Part shown: one piece after another, positions 51,993 through 62,305 of the stretch
How the letters are laid out: each line of letters begins with the position of its first letter
How positions within the stretch are numbered: position 1 is the first letter of the stretch
Position numbers and translations under genes: made by a program
Assembly: GCF_900110815.1 (NCBI RefSeq)
Contig: NZ_FOIT01000001.1
Span: 231,910-295,909, forward strand
Direction of reading: 5' to 3'
DNA: 64,000 nt
Source: Aliicoccus persicus
GTDB lineage: Bacteria > Bacillota > Bacilli > Staphylococcales > Salinicoccaceae
Notes under the pieces: model-generated
Told to the model about the DNA's origin: nothing
What the model saw: only the letters and a program-made list of their open reading frames with translations
Database searches by the model: none

Positions 51993-52928
51993 ATGCAGTC
52001 TCATCCAAAATTTAAAGCGAAGTTTGAAAGAGATTTAAAAGCGCTATATGCTGATAAAAAATACGAGGAATTTATTAAGGGATTTCGGCAGTATAAGAAG
52101 TTGAATACACCAGATGACACACTTGTCATTTACTATTACGAGTCGCTGATGCACGAACGTTTGTATTTTATCGTCGTTAACTATGCATTGGAACGCATGC
52201 ATGAAGGTGAAGGTAACTATGAAGACAACACCGAATACATGTTAAAAGCGATGTTAGAGGATAAACGCTACGAGGAAATTATTGATTTCTCCAATCACCT
52301 AATGCGTGAAGACATTCCGCATCGATTTCGAATGATGATTCAAGAAATACGACAGGATGCAACGCACGCAATTGAAGACACGCAGCGTGAAAGATTAACT
52401 AAGCTTAAGAAAAAAGAAGTGATTGATGATTTAATTGATAACGAAACATTCATTAAGTATTCTGATGAGCACAAACTAAATTTTCTTAAAAAGATTATAG
52501 AACAAGAGACAGATAGTTATCGAGAATTAGTACGTGATTTGATACCAAGTACATCAAGCAATATGGTGATCACGATGATGTTAATATATTTGAAGACGAT
52601 TGATGACAATGAATCACTAGAAGTATCAAAAGATGATCACGCGTTGACAGTTACACCTAGAGAATTGCCAGTACTTGAAGAAACACGTCTCGGCGGTGGT
52701 GTACGCCAAGCAGTAAACGATAAAATAGAATCACAAGCTCCTGATTTAGTCGATGTTATGGATGCATTTGTCATCGGTGTATTAATGCAAGTATATCCGT
52801 TTGATCCACCGTTTGATGATGCTGAATTGGTCAATGGATTTGTTAATTTAGGATTAGAAATGGTCAATATCCCACATGATTATGAAACTGACGAAAGTGT
52901 TCTCGAATGGATTAAAAAACACATGTAA
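51993..52928 (+). CDS. Helical protein, unknown function
   Basis: 311 aa, charged, almost wholly helical, with TPR-like pairs in the first half (FERDLKALYADKKYEEFIKG, DDTLVIYYYESLMHERLYFI, LKAMLEDKRYEEIIDFS). The second half has DVMDAFVIGVLMQVYPFDPP, more hydrophobic. No signal peptide or membrane helix. ATG 51993 overlaps no gene and lies 1 base after the NUDIX stop, so translation is probably coupled. A gene at this position, before tig, is typical for Staphylococcaceae, but I do not know its role. Confidence 0.75.
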   Translation: MQSHPKFKAKFERDLKALYADKKYEEFIKGFRQYKKLNTPDDTLVIYYYESLMHERLYFIVVNYALERMHEGEGNYEDNTEYMLKAMLEDKRYEEIIDFSNHLMREDIPHRFRMMIQEIRQDATHAIEDTQRERLTKLKKKEVIDDLIDNETFIKYSDEHKLNFLKKIIEQETDSYRELVRDLIPSTSSNMVITMMLIYLKTIDDNESLEVSKDDHALTVTPRELPVLEETRLGGGVRQAVNDKIESQAPDLVDVMDAFVIGVLMQVYPFDPPFDDAELVNGFVNLGLEMVNIPHDYETDESVLEWIKKHM

Positions 52929-52937
52929 TCCTCATGG

Positions 52938-52965
52938 TTGTATTAGCAATACCATATGTTATAAT
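52938..52965 (+). promoter_or_regulatory. Promoter of tig
   Basis: TTGTAT (52938-52943), 16 bases, TATAAT (52960-52965), 43 bases before ATG 53009. Confidence 0.65.
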
Positions 52966-53008
52966 GTTTAAGTTGAATAAAAGTATTAGTATTGATGGAG
53001 GAATTTTG

Positions 53009-54289
53009 ATGACTCAAAAATGGGAAAAACATGAAGGTAATGAAGGTACGTTAACATTTACAGTACCAAGTGAAGACTTTGAGAAAGGATTAGACGAAGC
53101 ATTTAAGAAAGTATCTAAAGATGTATCCTTACCAGGATTCAGAAAAGGTAAGATTCCACGCAAAATGTTCGAAAGTCGTTTTGGTGTAGAATCACTTTAT
53201 CAGGATGCTTTGGACTTCGTATTGCCAGATGCTTATAGAAAAGCTATCGATGCAGAAGATATCAATCCAATTGATCAACCTGAAATTGATATCGAAGAAA
53301 TCGAACGCGGTAAAGATGTCGTTCTTACTGCGAAAATCCAAATCGAACCTGAGGTTAAGCTCGGTGAATACAAAGGATTAAAAGTAGACGAATTAGATAC
53401 AGAAGTAACTGATGAAGATGTTGAGAACGAAATCAACGCAATGTTAGAGTCACATTCTGATATGGTCATCAAAGAAGATGGCGAAATCGAAAATGGCGAC
53501 CTCGTAAAATTTGATTTCGATGGTTACGTTGATGGTGAAGCATTCGATGGTGGAAAAGCAGAAGATTATGAATTAGAAATCGGTTCTGGTAACTTCATTC
53601 CTGGATTCGAAGAAGGCATGCTTGGCTTAAAAGTTGATGATGAAAAAGATGTTCTCGTGACATTCCCTGAGGACTACCATGCAGAGCATTTAGCTGGTAA
53701 AGAAGCAACGTTTAAAGTTAAAGTGCATTCAATCAAAGCGAAGGAAGTACCGGAGCTTGATGAAGAACTATTAAAAGAATTAGATAAGGATGTTTCTTCA
53801 GTAGAAGAACTCCGCGAATCAGTGCTTAAAGATTTACAAGCAGAAAAAGAAACTGCGCGCGATAACAAGTTAAGAGAAGATTTGATCATGCTTGCATCAG
53901 ATAATTCAGAGGTAGATATTCCTGAAGTGATGGTAAAGAATGAAACAGATCGGATGGTTCAAGAATTTTCTCAAAACTTAGCACAACAAGGCTTAAACTT
54001 TGAAATGTATCAACAATTCTCTGGTCAAGATGAGAAAGCACTTCGTGAGCAAATGAAAGATGATGCGAGAAAACGTGTGAAAACGAACCTTACATTAAAA
54101 CAAATTGCAATAGATGAAAACTTCGAAGTGACTGACGAGGAGTTAAATGCAGAAGCTGAAAAGATGGCGACGCAGTTTAACATGAGTGTTGAAGATATCA
54201 AACGCACGCTCGGTGATCTTTCGATGTTAAAAGATGACTTAAGATTACAAAAGGTTGTTTCATTATTAGTAGATTCACGTGAACAGTAA
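53009..54289 (+). CDS. tig: Trigger factor
   Basis: Ribosome-bound chaperone and peptidyl-prolyl isomerase, 426 aa. N-terminal ribosome-binding domain with LPGFRKGKIPRKMFESRFG (signature loop GFRKGK), FKBP-type domain at about 155-240 (NGDLVKFDFDGYVDGEAFDG, IPGFEEGMLGLK), helical C-domain. ATG 53009 behind GGAGG; the longer frame from 52934 crosses the promoter. Followed by clpX, a conserved order. Confidence 0.97.
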   Translation: MTQKWEKHEGNEGTLTFTVPSEDFEKGLDEAFKKVSKDVSLPGFRKGKIPRKMFESRFGVESLYQDALDFVLPDAYRKAIDAEDINPIDQPEIDIEEIERGKDVVLTAKIQIEPEVKLGEYKGLKVDELDTEVTDEDVENEINAMLESHSDMVIKEDGEIENGDLVKFDFDGYVDGEAFDGGKAEDYELEIGSGNFIPGFEEGMLGLKVDDEKDVLVTFPEDYHAEHLAGKEATFKVKVHSIKAKEVPELDEELLKELDKDVSSVEELRESVLKDLQAEKETARDNKLREDLIMLASDNSEVDIPEVMVKNETDRMVQEFSQNLAQQGLNFEMYQQFSGQDEKALREQMKDDARKRVKTNLTLKQIAIDENFEVTDEELNAEAEKMATQFNMSVEDIKRTLGDLSMLKDDLRLQKVVSLLVDSREQ

Positions 54290-54297
54290 TTAAAACG

Positions 54298-54330
54298 ATG
54301 CTCTGTAGCGTATGTTACAGGGCATTTATT
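54298..54330 (+). terminator. Terminator of tig
   Basis: ATGCTCTGTA (54298-54307) pairs with TACAGGGCAT (54316-54325), mostly perfect, followed by a weak TTATT. Confidence 0.55.
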
Positions 54331-54343
54331 GTGTGCATATTGT

Positions 54344-54372
54344 TTGAAAAGTAGCATGTGATATTGTATGAT
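54344..54372 (+). promoter_or_regulatory. Promoter of clpX
   Basis: TTGAAA (54344-54349), 17 bases, TATGAT (54367-54372), 26 bases before GTG 54399. Confidence 0.6.
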
Positions 54373-54398
54373 TTGTAGAATGAAAAAGAGGTGTTCAT

Positions 54399-55652
54399 GT
54401 GTTTAAATTTAACGATGAAAATTCAAATTATACATGTTCCTTCTGTGGTAAGACGGAAGAACAAGTAAAGAAGTTATTTGCAGGTAGCGGTGTGTACATC
54501 TGTAACGAATGTGTAGACACATGTCGCGAAATGTTAGAAGAAGAGTTTAAGCATGAGCGTTCATATACATTAGAAGAAATTCCAAAACCGAAGGAAATTC
54601 TTGAGAGATTAGATGATTATGTTATCGGTCAAGAAAAGGCGAAGCGTGCACTCAGTGTCGCTGTATATAACCACTATAAGAGAGTCAATCAACAAGTCGA
54701 TGACGATGTTGAAATCTCTAAAAGTAACATTGCCTTAATCGGTCCGACAGGAAGTGGTAAAACACTACTTGCTCAAACGCTTGCTAGAACACTCAATGTA
54801 CCATTTGCGATTGCAGATGCAACGAGCTTAACAGAAGCAGGATATGTAGGTGACGATGTAGAAAATATTCTACTTCGTTTAATTCAAGCAGCCGATTATG
54901 ATGTTGATCGTGCTGAAAAAGGTATTATTTATGTCGATGAAATCGATAAAATTGCACGTAAGAGTGAGAATACGTCAATCACACGTGACGTCAGTGGTGA
55001 AGGTGTACAACAAGCATTGTTAAAAATTCTTGAAGGCACAACTGCAAACGTACCACCTCAAGGCGGACGTAAGCATCCAAATCAAGAGACAATTCAAATT
55101 GATACGACAAACATTCTATTTATCCTCGGCGGTGCATTCGATGGTATGGAAGAAATCATTTCACGTCGTCTAGGTAGTAAAGTGATTGGTTTTGGTAGCG
55201 GTGAAAAAGTCGATCGTGATGAAATATTATCAAAAGTACGTCCAGATGACTTGCAAGCTTATGGTTTAATACCTGAATTTATCGGTCGCGTACCAATTAT
55301 CTCTCACTTAGAAGAGCTTGATGTTGAATCATTAAAAGCGATTTTAACTGAGCCGAAAAATGCACTTGTTAAACAGTATAAGAAGATGCTAGAACTTGAT
55401 GATGTTGAATTGGAATTTGACAACGATGCACTCGACGCAATTAGTGAACTCGCTATTGAGCGTAAAACTGGTGCACGCGGTTTACGTTCGATTATCGAAG
55501 AACGCATGGTAGATATTATGTTTGATGTCCCATCAAATAATGATATTGCATCAATTAAAATTGTCAGAGGTACAATTGAAAATGATGAAACACCATTGCT
55601 ATTCGACAAAGAGGGTAAACAAATTGATTTAAATCCTAAGAAAAGTGCTTAA
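54399..55652 (+). CDS. clpX: ClpX, ATPase subunit of ClpXP protease
   Basis: 417-aa AAA+ unfoldase that feeds ClpP. Zinc-binding domain with Cys13, Cys16, Cys35, Cys38 ([16 protein letters not shown]); Walker [13 protein letters not shown], pore loop AGYVGDD, Walker [22 protein letters not shown] (RKH loop), [13 protein letters not shown] (IGF-type ClpP loop region nearby: KVIGFGS), sensor [11 protein letters not shown] start after AAAGAGGTG. Own promoter and terminator. Confidence 0.97.
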   Translation: MFKFNDENSNYTCSFCGKTEEQVKKLFAGSGVYICNECVDTCREMLEEEFKHERSYTLEEIPKPKEILERLDDYVIGQEKAKRALSVAVYNHYKRVNQQVDDDVEISKSNIALIGPTGSGKTLLAQTLARTLNVPFAIADATSLTEAGYVGDDVENILLRLIQAADYDVDRAEKGIIYVDEIDKIARKSENTSITRDVSGEGVQQALLKILEGTTANVPPQGGRKHPNQETIQIDTTNILFILGGAFDGMEEIISRRLGSKVIGFGSGEKVDRDEILSKVRPDDLQAYGLIPEFIGRVPIISHLEELDVESLKAILTEPKNALVKQYKKMLELDDVELEFDNDALDAISELAIERKTGARGLRSIIEERMVDIMFDVPSNNDIASIKIVRGTIENDETPLLFDKEGKQIDLNPKKSA

Positions 55653-55659
55653 ATAGATG

Positions 55660-55690
55660 AGCTGTCTAAATAACATTTAGACAGCTTTTT
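55660..55690 (+). terminator. Terminator of clpX
   Basis: AGCTGTCTAAA (55660-55670) pairs perfectly with TTTAGACAGCT (55676-55686), then TTTT. Confidence 0.85.
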
Positions 55691-55710
55691 AAGTATGGAG
55701 AGGTGAATAT

Positions 55711-56301
55711 ATGAAAATTAACCCGAATAACGTAGATATAATTATATCCGCAGTATCTAGCAAGCAATATCCAGAAATGAATCTACCAGAAATCGCTTTA
55801 AGTGGTCGGTCAAATGTCGGGAAATCTTCTTTTATAAATACAATTGTTGGTAGAAAGAGTTTGGCTAGAACTTCCTCGAAACCAGGTAAAACCGTGACAT
55901 TAAACTTTTTTAATATCGATGATCAATTCATCTTCGTCGATGTCCCCGGGTATGGCTATGCAAAACAATCGAAAAAAGATCGTGAAAAATGGGGCAAATT
56001 CATCGAGGAATATATTACCGAACGTGAGCCGTTGGCAGCTGTTATTCAACTCATCGATTTAAGACATCCTCCAACTCAAGATGATGTGATGATGTACAAC
56101 TTTTTAAAGCACTATCAATTGCCAGTATTGGTCGTATGCACGAAGATGGATAAAATACCACGTTCAAAAGTCGACAAACATATAAAAATTATAAAAGAGA
56201 AGATTGATTTTGATCCGAATGATGTAATCCTTCCGTTTTCATCTGTTGATAAGAAAAATATGGATAAAGTGTTGGATGTAATCAGTAACATCATAGAGTA
56301 A
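55711..56301 (+). CDS. engB: Ribosome-biogenesis GTPase EngB/YsxC
   Basis: 196-aa GTPase for assembly of the 50S subunit. G1 [11 protein letters not shown]2 region [15 protein letters not shown]3 [13 protein letters not shown]4 CTKMDKI, G5 [12 protein letters not shown] 55711 behind GGAGAGGTG. No clear promoter after the clpX terminator; it may depend on readthrough. Confidence 0.96.
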   Translation: MKINPNNVDIIISAVSSKQYPEMNLPEIALSGRSNVGKSSFINTIVGRKSLARTSSKPGKTVTLNFFNIDDQFIFVDVPGYGYAKQSKKDREKWGKFIEEYITEREPLAAVIQLIDLRHPPTQDDVMMYNFLKHYQLPVLVVCTKMDKIPRSKVDKHIKIIKEKIDFDPNDVILPFSSVDKKNMDKVLDVISNIIE

Positions 56302-56316
56302 AAATAGACAAATTGT

Positions 56317-56372
56317 GAAAACTGCATGTTTAGTATGTTCTTAGACATATTTTACATGCAGTTTTCATTTTT
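56317..56372 (+). terminator. Terminator between engB and hemA
   Basis: GAAAACTGCATGT (56317-56329) pairs perfectly with ACATGCAGTTTTC (56354-56366) around a 24-base loop that holds a small ATGTTC/GACAT pairing, then ATTTTTTC. Confidence 0.75.
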
Positions 56373-56411
56373 TCTTTGATAAAATAGAAACATATTTAAA
56401 GGAGTGATTTT

Positions 56412-57734
56412 ATGTACGTCATTGCGCTAAGTGTGAATTATAAACAAGCGAGTGTTGATGAACGCGAAAAAGTTTCATTTCAAGATTCACAACTTTCCGA
56501 TGCATTACATACATTGCGTACACAAAAAAGTATACTTGAAGCATGTCTCTTATCGACGTGTAACCGAACTGAAGTGTATGTTGTCGCAGATCAACTACAT
56601 ACAGGAAAATATTATAGCCAACAATTTTTAGCAAATTATTTTGGATTAGACATTGAAGCGATTAAACGCATTACCACGGTGCGTACAGAAGATGATGCAA
56701 TCGAGCATTTGTTCCGAGTGACAGCTGGACTCGATTCGATGGTATTAGGTGAGACACAAATACTTGGCCAAATTCGCGATGCGTTTTTACTGGCACAAGT
56801 AGAAGGCACGACAGGTACTGTTTTTAATCGACTGTTTCAAAATGCCATTACGATTGCAAAACGCGGTCATCATGAGACAGAAATTTCAAAGAACTCAGTG
56901 TCTATATCTTATGCAGCAATAGAACATATTAAATCACAAGTTAAAGAATTAACAGATTCACGAATTCTTGTCGTCGGTGCAGGTGATATGGCAGAGCAAT
57001 CATTATTAAACCTCAGTGCGACTGGTGCAAAAAATGTTATCGTATTAAATCGTACAGTGGAAAATGCGGCCAAACTTGCGGGACAATTTGGTTATCAGAG
57101 TGCTTCGTTAAACGATATTGAGGAATTACTTGTAGACGCCGATATCGTTGTGTCATCGACTGCAGCAGAAGATTTCGTAATTACTAAGGATATGCTGAAT
57201 AGTAAAAGGGATAACACAAATCCACTGATGTTAATGGATATAGCATTGCCAAGAGATATTGAACCAGAAATTTCAGAATTGGCGCATGTTACACTGTTTA
57301 ACGTAGATGATTTGGAACATATTATCGATGAAAACCTTGCGCTCCGTAAAAATGAAGCGAAGAAAATTGAAGCGATGATAGTTGAAGCGATGGATACATT
57401 TAAAGAATGGATAAAAATGCTCGGTGTCGTACCGGTGATACAAGCCATGCGTTCACGTGCACTGGATATACAAGAATCAACGTTTGAGAGTTTGAACAGA
57501 AAACTATCGGATTTAAATGAGCGAGAAAAGAAAGTCATTTCTAAACATATGAAGAGCATCATCAATCAGATGTTAAAAGATCCGATCATGTACACGAAAG
57601 AATTAGCTGATCAACCGAATCGTAAACTACAACTCGCAGAAATTGAGAAGATGTTTAACATTGAAGAACGCGTGCATGAACTGAAAGAGGAAGAAAAGAA
57701 AAAACTAGAGAAGGTACTAACGACCGTACTTTAA
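56412..57734 (+). CDS. hemA: Glutamyl-tRNA reductase
   Basis: First committed step of C5-pathway heme synthesis, 440 aa. Catalytic Cys50 in LLSTCNRTEVY, GLDSMVLGETQILGQIRDA, NADPH-binding VVGAGDMAEQSL, C-terminal dimerisation helix (about 320-425). ATG 56412 behind AAAGGAG. hemC follows after 30 bases; the membrane gene hemX, found between hemA and hemC in Bacillus and Staphylococcus and known there to control HemA level, is absent. Confidence 0.97.
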   Translation: MYVIALSVNYKQASVDEREKVSFQDSQLSDALHTLRTQKSILEACLLSTCNRTEVYVVADQLHTGKYYSQQFLANYFGLDIEAIKRITTVRTEDDAIEHLFRVTAGLDSMVLGETQILGQIRDAFLLAQVEGTTGTVFNRLFQNAITIAKRGHHETEISKNSVSISYAAIEHIKSQVKELTDSRILVVGAGDMAEQSLLNLSATGAKNVIVLNRTVENAAKLAGQFGYQSASLNDIEELLVDADIVVSSTAAEDFVITKDMLNSKRDNTNPLMLMDIALPRDIEPEISELAHVTLFNVDDLEHIIDENLALRKNEAKKIEAMIVEAMDTFKEWIKMLGVVPVIQAMRSRALDIQESTFESLNRKLSDLNEREKKVISKHMKSIINQMLKDPIMYTKELADQPNRKLQLAEIEKMFNIEERVHELKEEEKKKLEKVLTTVL

Positions 57735-57764
57735 ATGTTCAATTAACTAGATTGGAGATAAACA

Positions 57765-58685
57765 ATGAAGAAAATCGTAGTTGGCTCACGTCGCAGTGAG
57801 CTTGCATTGACACAAGCAAATCAGTTTTTAGATACTGTCAAAGCAGCGTATCCAGACGTCGAAATTGAAATAAAAGAAATCGTCACAAAAGGCGATAAAA
57901 TACTCGATGTCCAACTTTCTAAAGTGGGCGGAAAAGGTTTGTTTATAAAAGAAATTGAACAGGCTTTATTAGATGGTGAAATCGATATTGCCATTCACAG
58001 TATGAAAGATGTTCCAAGTGAATTACACGAAGATTTGACCATTGCTTGCGTACCACCGCGTGAAGATATGCGGGATGCATTTGTATCGACGGATCACGTT
58101 TTATTTAAAGATCTACCTGCAGGCAGTGTTGTTGGAACGAGTAGTTTAAGAAGAAAAGCACAACTGCTTGGTTTAAGAGATGATATTGAAGTCAAATGGA
58201 TACGTGGAAACATTAATACACGTCTTGGTAAGATGAGAGATGGCGAATACGGTGCAATTATTTTAGCTGCAGCAGGTATTAAGCGCATGGGTTGGGAAGA
58301 TATCGTAACGGAGTATTTTAGTCCTGAAGAATTTATTCCTGCAGTTGCTCAAGGTGCACTCGGTGTTGAGGTACGAAAAGAAAATAGAGAATTACTAGAC
58401 ATGTTGAAAACATTAGAGAATGCAGAAGACCGCACATGTGTCACTGCTGAACGTACGTTCTTGAATCGTATGGATGGAAGTTGTCATGTGCCAATCGGCG
58501 GTTATGCAACATTTGAAGATGAAGAATTGTATTTGACTGGTCTGATTATGGACAATGAAGGCACAGTCAAATACGTCGTTAAAAAATCACATGACAATCC
58601 CGTTGAACTGGGTAATATCGTTGCAGATGAGATGGAGAAAATTGGCGCAAAAGCACTGTTAGATGAAATCAATGATGAAGCGTAA
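57765..58685 (+). CDS. hemC: Hydroxymethylbilane synthase
   Basis: 306-aa porphobilinogen deaminase that joins four porphobilinogens. Seen: VVGSRRSELALTQANQFL, GKGLFIKEIEQALLDGEIDI with AIHSMKDVP (catalytic Asp region), SLRRKAQLL, and the dipyrromethane-anchoring Cys in MDGSCHVPIGGYA. ATG 57765 with TTGGAGAT. Overlaps hemD. Confidence 0.97.
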   Translation: MKKIVVGSRRSELALTQANQFLDTVKAAYPDVEIEIKEIVTKGDKILDVQLSKVGGKGLFIKEIEQALLDGEIDIAIHSMKDVPSELHEDLTIACVPPREDMRDAFVSTDHVLFKDLPAGSVVGTSSLRRKAQLLGLRDDIEVKWIRGNINTRLGKMRDGEYGAIILAAAGIKRMGWEDIVTEYFSPEEFIPAVAQGALGVEVRKENRELLDMLKTLENAEDRTCVTAERTFLNRMDGSCHVPIGGYATFEDEELYLTGLIMDNEGTVKYVVKKSHDNPVELGNIVADEMEKIGAKALLDEINDEA

Positions 58686-59385
58686 GCCAGTCGTCTTTAT
58701 AACGGGTACACACAGTGATGCTTTGAATGATAACAACATGCTAGATTTATGGTGGTTACCTGTAATTAAAACGGAAATTTTATCGTTTGATAAAATCGTT
58801 TTAAAAGAATCATTTGATTGGATCATATTTACGAGTCGGAATGCAGTTGAATATTTCGTACCTTTTATGGACAGAGTTAAGGTTAAAAATATCGCATCGA
58901 TTGGCAGTAAAACAAGTCATGAGTTAAAAACACATGATATCGAACCAAATTTTGAAAGTGAAGTCTTTTCACAAGAAGGCTTTATCGATAAGTTTCCAGT
59001 GGAGAAGGGATTAAAGATTCTCTATCCAGCAAGTCAAAATCGACGTCCGAAATTGGAAAATTATTTACGCGGAAAAGCGTGTGATGTCACTTCAATTGAT
59101 TTATATCGACCGGTAGATAATATCGAGTCGATTCATTATTTGTTCGACAATTTACATCGTGCTGACGCATTAACATTTGCTTCGCCTAGTGCTGTGCGTG
59201 CAATAATGGAAAATCCGCTGATGACAGATGAAATGCGAGAAATATTAAACGATAAAATTCTCGTTTGCATCGGTCCAGTCACAAATAGTGTACTGGAATC
59301 ATACGGGTTTAAATCTAGCTATCCAGATGTCCATACGAATGAAGAAACAATAAAATTATTATGTAAACTTTTAGAGGTGTCCTAA
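58675..59385 (+). CDS. hemD: Uroporphyrinogen-III synthase
   Basis: 236 aa from ATG 58675 ([15 protein letters not shown]). Sequence is divergent, as usual in this family, but [46 protein letters not shown] and [16 protein letters not shown] match two-domain HemD. Starts at ATG 58663, 58672 or 58675, all inside the hemC end and without clear ribosome-binding site, so coupling is likely. Its stop (TAA) overlaps the hemB ATG by one base. Confidence 0.9.
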   Translation: MKRKPVVFITGTHSDALNDNNMLDLWWLPVIKTEILSFDKIVLKESFDWIIFTSRNAVEYFVPFMDRVKVKNIASIGSKTSHELKTHDIEPNFESEVFSQEGFIDKFPVEKGLKILYPASQNRRPKLENYLRGKACDVTSIDLYRPVDNIESIHYLFDNLHRADALTFASPSAVRAIMENPLMTDEMREILNDKILVCIGPVTNSVLESYGFKSSYPDVHTNEETIKLLCKLLEVS

Positions 59386-60374
59386 TGCAATTTGATAGAC
59401 ATAGAAAATTAAGAACATCGTCTTATATGCGAGATTTAGTGAGAGAAACACATTTGAGAAAGTCAGATTTAATCTATCCGATATTTGTTGTAGAAGCACC
59501 AGATATAAAAAAAGAAGTGTCGAGTATGAAGGGTGTTTATCAGATATCTTTAAATCTACTCGAAAAAGAGTTAAAAGAAGTATATGAACTCGGCATAAAA
59601 TCCGTTATCTTCTTTGGAATACCAAATCACAAAGATGCTGTCGGTAGTGGGGCATATGATCCAGATGGTATCGTACAAGAAGCATGTAAACTCAGTAAAA
59701 AATTATATCCAGACCTAATCGTCATTTTAGATACTTGTTTATGTGAATACACAGATCATGGTCACTGTGGGTTGATACATCCAGAAACAAAAGATGTGGA
59801 TAATGATTCAACGCTACCATTACTCGTGAAAACGGCTGTTTCTCAAGCACAAGCGGGTGCTGATATTATTGCACCATCAAATATGATGGATGGTTTTGTC
59901 GTTGAAATTAGACAAGGGTTAGATGAAGCAGGTTTCGCTCACGTACCAATTATGAGCTACGGTATTAAATACGCATCTAAGTTTTACGGTCCATTTCGTG
60001 ATGCAGCAGAGAGCACACCTTCGTTCGGTGATCGACGCACGTATCAAATGGACCCAGCAAACCGACTTGAGGCAAATCGCGAACTTCACAGTGATTTAAA
60101 TGAAGGTGCAGATATGATGATTGTCAAGCCTGCACTGAGCTATTTAGATATCATTCGAGATGTGAGAAACGATACAAATATCCCAATTGTTGCTTATAAT
60201 GTTAGTGGTGAGTATGCGATGACAGTCAATGCGATTGAAGCTGGTTTGTTAGACAAATCAGTCATTATAGAACAGCTCGATTCCATGAAGCGTGCAGGTG
60301 CCGATTTAATTATTACGTATTTCGCGAAAGAAGTATGTTCGATGATTGATAGAGGAGAGTATAACAATGAATGA
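59385..60374 (+). CDS. hemB: Delta-aminolevulinic acid dehydratase
   Basis: 329-aa porphobilinogen synthase. Start [20 protein letters not shown]; zinc-type metal site [15 protein letters not shown]; Schiff-base lysines in [15 protein letters not shown] and [16 protein letters not shown] 59385 shares a base with the hemD stop; AGAGGTG serves as ribosome-binding site. Overlaps hemL by 8 bases. Confidence 0.97.
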   Translation: MQFDRHRKLRTSSYMRDLVRETHLRKSDLIYPIFVVEAPDIKKEVSSMKGVYQISLNLLEKELKEVYELGIKSVIFFGIPNHKDAVGSGAYDPDGIVQEACKLSKKLYPDLIVILDTCLCEYTDHGHCGLIHPETKDVDNDSTLPLLVKTAVSQAQAGADIIAPSNMMDGFVVEIRQGLDEAGFAHVPIMSYGIKYASKFYGPFRDAAESTPSFGDRRTYQMDPANRLEANRELHSDLNEGADMMIVKPALSYLDIIRDVRNDTNIPIVAYNVSGEYAMTVNAIEAGLLDKSVIIEQLDSMKRAGADLIITYFAKEVCSMIDRGEYNNE

Positions 60375-61650
60375 ACAATCAAAAGCACTTTATGAAAAAG
60401 CAGTTGATTTAATGCCTGGTGGTGTGAACTCGCCTGTGCGTGCATTTAAAGCGGTCGGAGGTGACCCTGTGTTTATCGATCGTGGTGAAGGTGCACGCAT
60501 CTATGATGTAGACGGTAACGAATATATCGATTATGTGCTAAGTTATGGTCCACTAATTCTAGGACATGCAGACGATAAAGTCATAGAAGATGTGACAGAA
60601 ACTGCGAAAAAAGGAACGAGTTTTGGTGCGCCAACTGCACTTGAAAATAAACTCGCAGAACTTGTCATCGAGCGTGTGCCATCAATAGAAATGTTAAGAA
60701 TGGTATCTTCAGGTACTGAAGCAACACTTGCAGCTTTGCGTTTAGCACGCGGTTACACAGGACGCGATAAAATTCTTAAATTTGAAGGATGCTATCATGG
60801 CCATAGTGATTCACTACTAATCAAAGCAGGTAGTGGTGTGGCAACGCTTGGCTTACCAGATTCTCCAGGTGTTCCTGAAGGGATTGCTCAAAATACGATT
60901 ACTGTGCCTTACAACGATAAAGAAAGTTTACAAGTCGCATTCGATAAGTTTGGTTTTGAAATAGCAGCCGTTATCGTTGAGCCAGTGGCTGGAAACATGG
61001 GTGTGGTACCACCTGTCGATAATTTCTTACAATTTGTGCGTGATATAACGAATGAAAATGGCACAGTGCTTATTTTTGATGAAGTTATGACTGGATTTAG
61101 AGTCGGTTACAATAGTGCACAAGGTTACTTTGGAATTACGCCAGACCTTACGTGTTTAGGTAAAGTCATCGGTGGTGGTTTACCAGTCGGCTGTTACGGT
61201 GGTAAACGTGAAATTATGAATCACATCGCGCCTCTCGGCAGCGTCTACCAAGCAGGTACATTGAGTGGTAACCCAATTGCAATGCAAGCCGGGATATCAA
61301 CGTTGTCTCAACTTGATGAAAAGAGTTATGATCACTTTAATCATTTAGGTGACTTATTGGAACGCGGTTTAACAGATGTATTTTCTAAACATAATGTACC
61401 TCTGACGATAAATCGAGCAGGTTCAATGATTGGCTTCTTCTTGAACGGCGGTCCTGTACAAAATTTTGAACAGGCAAATAGCAGTGATTTGGCATTATAC
61501 GGTCGATTATTCAAAGCGTTATTATCACATGGTGTATATTTAGCACCAGCTCAATTCGAAGGCATGTTCTTGTCAACAAAACATACAGAAGCTGACATTG
61601 AGAAAACAATTGCTGCATTTGACGCAGCGCTGAATGATATTTTAAACTAA
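60367..61650 (+). CDS. hemL: Glutamate-1-semialdehyde 2,1-aminomutase
   Basis: 427-aa PLP enzyme giving 5-aminolevulinate. Seen: [61 protein letters not shown], and PLP lysine in [20 protein letters not shown] 60367 behind AGGAGAG; the longer frame from 60346 is in hemB. Last gene of hemACDBL. The cytochrome c gene follows after 84 bases with a TATAAT at 61699-61704. Confidence 0.97.
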   Translation: MNEQSKALYEKAVDLMPGGVNSPVRAFKAVGGDPVFIDRGEGARIYDVDGNEYIDYVLSYGPLILGHADDKVIEDVTETAKKGTSFGAPTALENKLAELVIERVPSIEMLRMVSSGTEATLAALRLARGYTGRDKILKFEGCYHGHSDSLLIKAGSGVATLGLPDSPGVPEGIAQNTITVPYNDKESLQVAFDKFGFEIAAVIVEPVAGNMGVVPPVDNFLQFVRDITNENGTVLIFDEVMTGFRVGYNSAQGYFGITPDLTCLGKVIGGGLPVGCYGGKREIMNHIAPLGSVYQAGTLSGNPIAMQAGISTLSQLDEKSYDHFNHLGDLLERGLTDVFSKHNVPLTINRAGSMIGFFLNGGPVQNFEQANSSDLALYGRLFKALLSHGVYLAPAQFEGMFLSTKHTEADIEKTIAAFDAALNDILN

Positions 61651-61734
61651 ATGATGATTTCATGAATTTTGCTATTCATATTGTGTTTATTTCATGTATA
61701 ATGAAGTAAATGATGTTGATTTGGAGGATGAGCT

Positions 61735-62244
61735 ATGTCTAATCGTAGACCTTTAACAGATAAAGAAATTGCACTGCAAGGCAAAAAGGATGAAGAAAAA
61801 ATATTTGCCGATGGACAAGGTAGACCAATGGTTAATATGGGTTCAAAAGGAAGTTTCGGAAACCCAGTGATCTGGATGATGGTCATTGCTAGTGTTGTAA
61901 TTTTATTACCAATACTAATCTATCATATTAGTCCAGGTGGAGATTTAGGTGGCGGTGAGAACACTGCTGGTGCTGGCGGAGATTCTGGAACAGAAGAAGT
62001 TGCTGAATCAGATGAGGAAGCAGTAAGCGGTGAATTCGATGCAATCGCATTTGCTCGTGACAACTGTGCATCATGTCACGGACAAGATTTAACTGGTTCT
62101 ATGGGACCAAGCATTTTAGGTTTAGATGTTGATACATTTGAAACTGCAGTAAGAGAAGGACCAGGTGCAATGCCTGAATATTCTACTGATCAAATTAGTG
62201 ATGAAGATTTAGCTTTCATGGCTGAGTATTACTCAGGTCAATAA
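61735..62244 (+). CDS. Membrane-anchored c-type cytochrome
   Basis: 169 aa. Cytoplasmic N-terminus of 43 residues, one membrane helix (44-64, NPVIWMMVIASVVILLPILI), a Gly/Glu-rich linker (68-100) and a small extracytoplasmic heme domain with CASCH (Cys111, Cys114, His115) and probable axial Met146 in GAMPEYS. Resembles Bacillus cytochrome c550/c551 types in size, though the long N-tail is not typical. S. aureus lacks such proteins, so this marks a respiratory chain with a cytochrome c branch. ATG 61735 behind GGAGGATG. Placed right after the heme operon. Confidence 0.88.
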   Translation: MSNRRPLTDKEIALQGKKDEEKIFADGQGRPMVNMGSKGSFGNPVIWMMVIASVVILLPILIYHISPGGDLGGGENTAGAGGDSGTEEVAESDEEAVSGEFDAIAFARDNCASCHGQDLTGSMGPSILGLDVDTFETAVREGPGAMPEYSTDQISDEDLAFMAEYYSGQ

Positions 62245-62256
62245 TATTTTCTATTC

Positions 62257-62283
62257 GGACTAGTTCACGCTAGTCCTTTTTTC
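62257..62283 (+). terminator. Terminator of the cytochrome c gene
   Basis: GGACTAG (62257-62263) and CTAGTCC (62270-62276), perfect 7-bp stem, loop of 6, then TTTTTT. Confidence 0.8.
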
Positions 62284-62305
62284 TTTAATGTCTGGAGTCG
62301 AAGAG

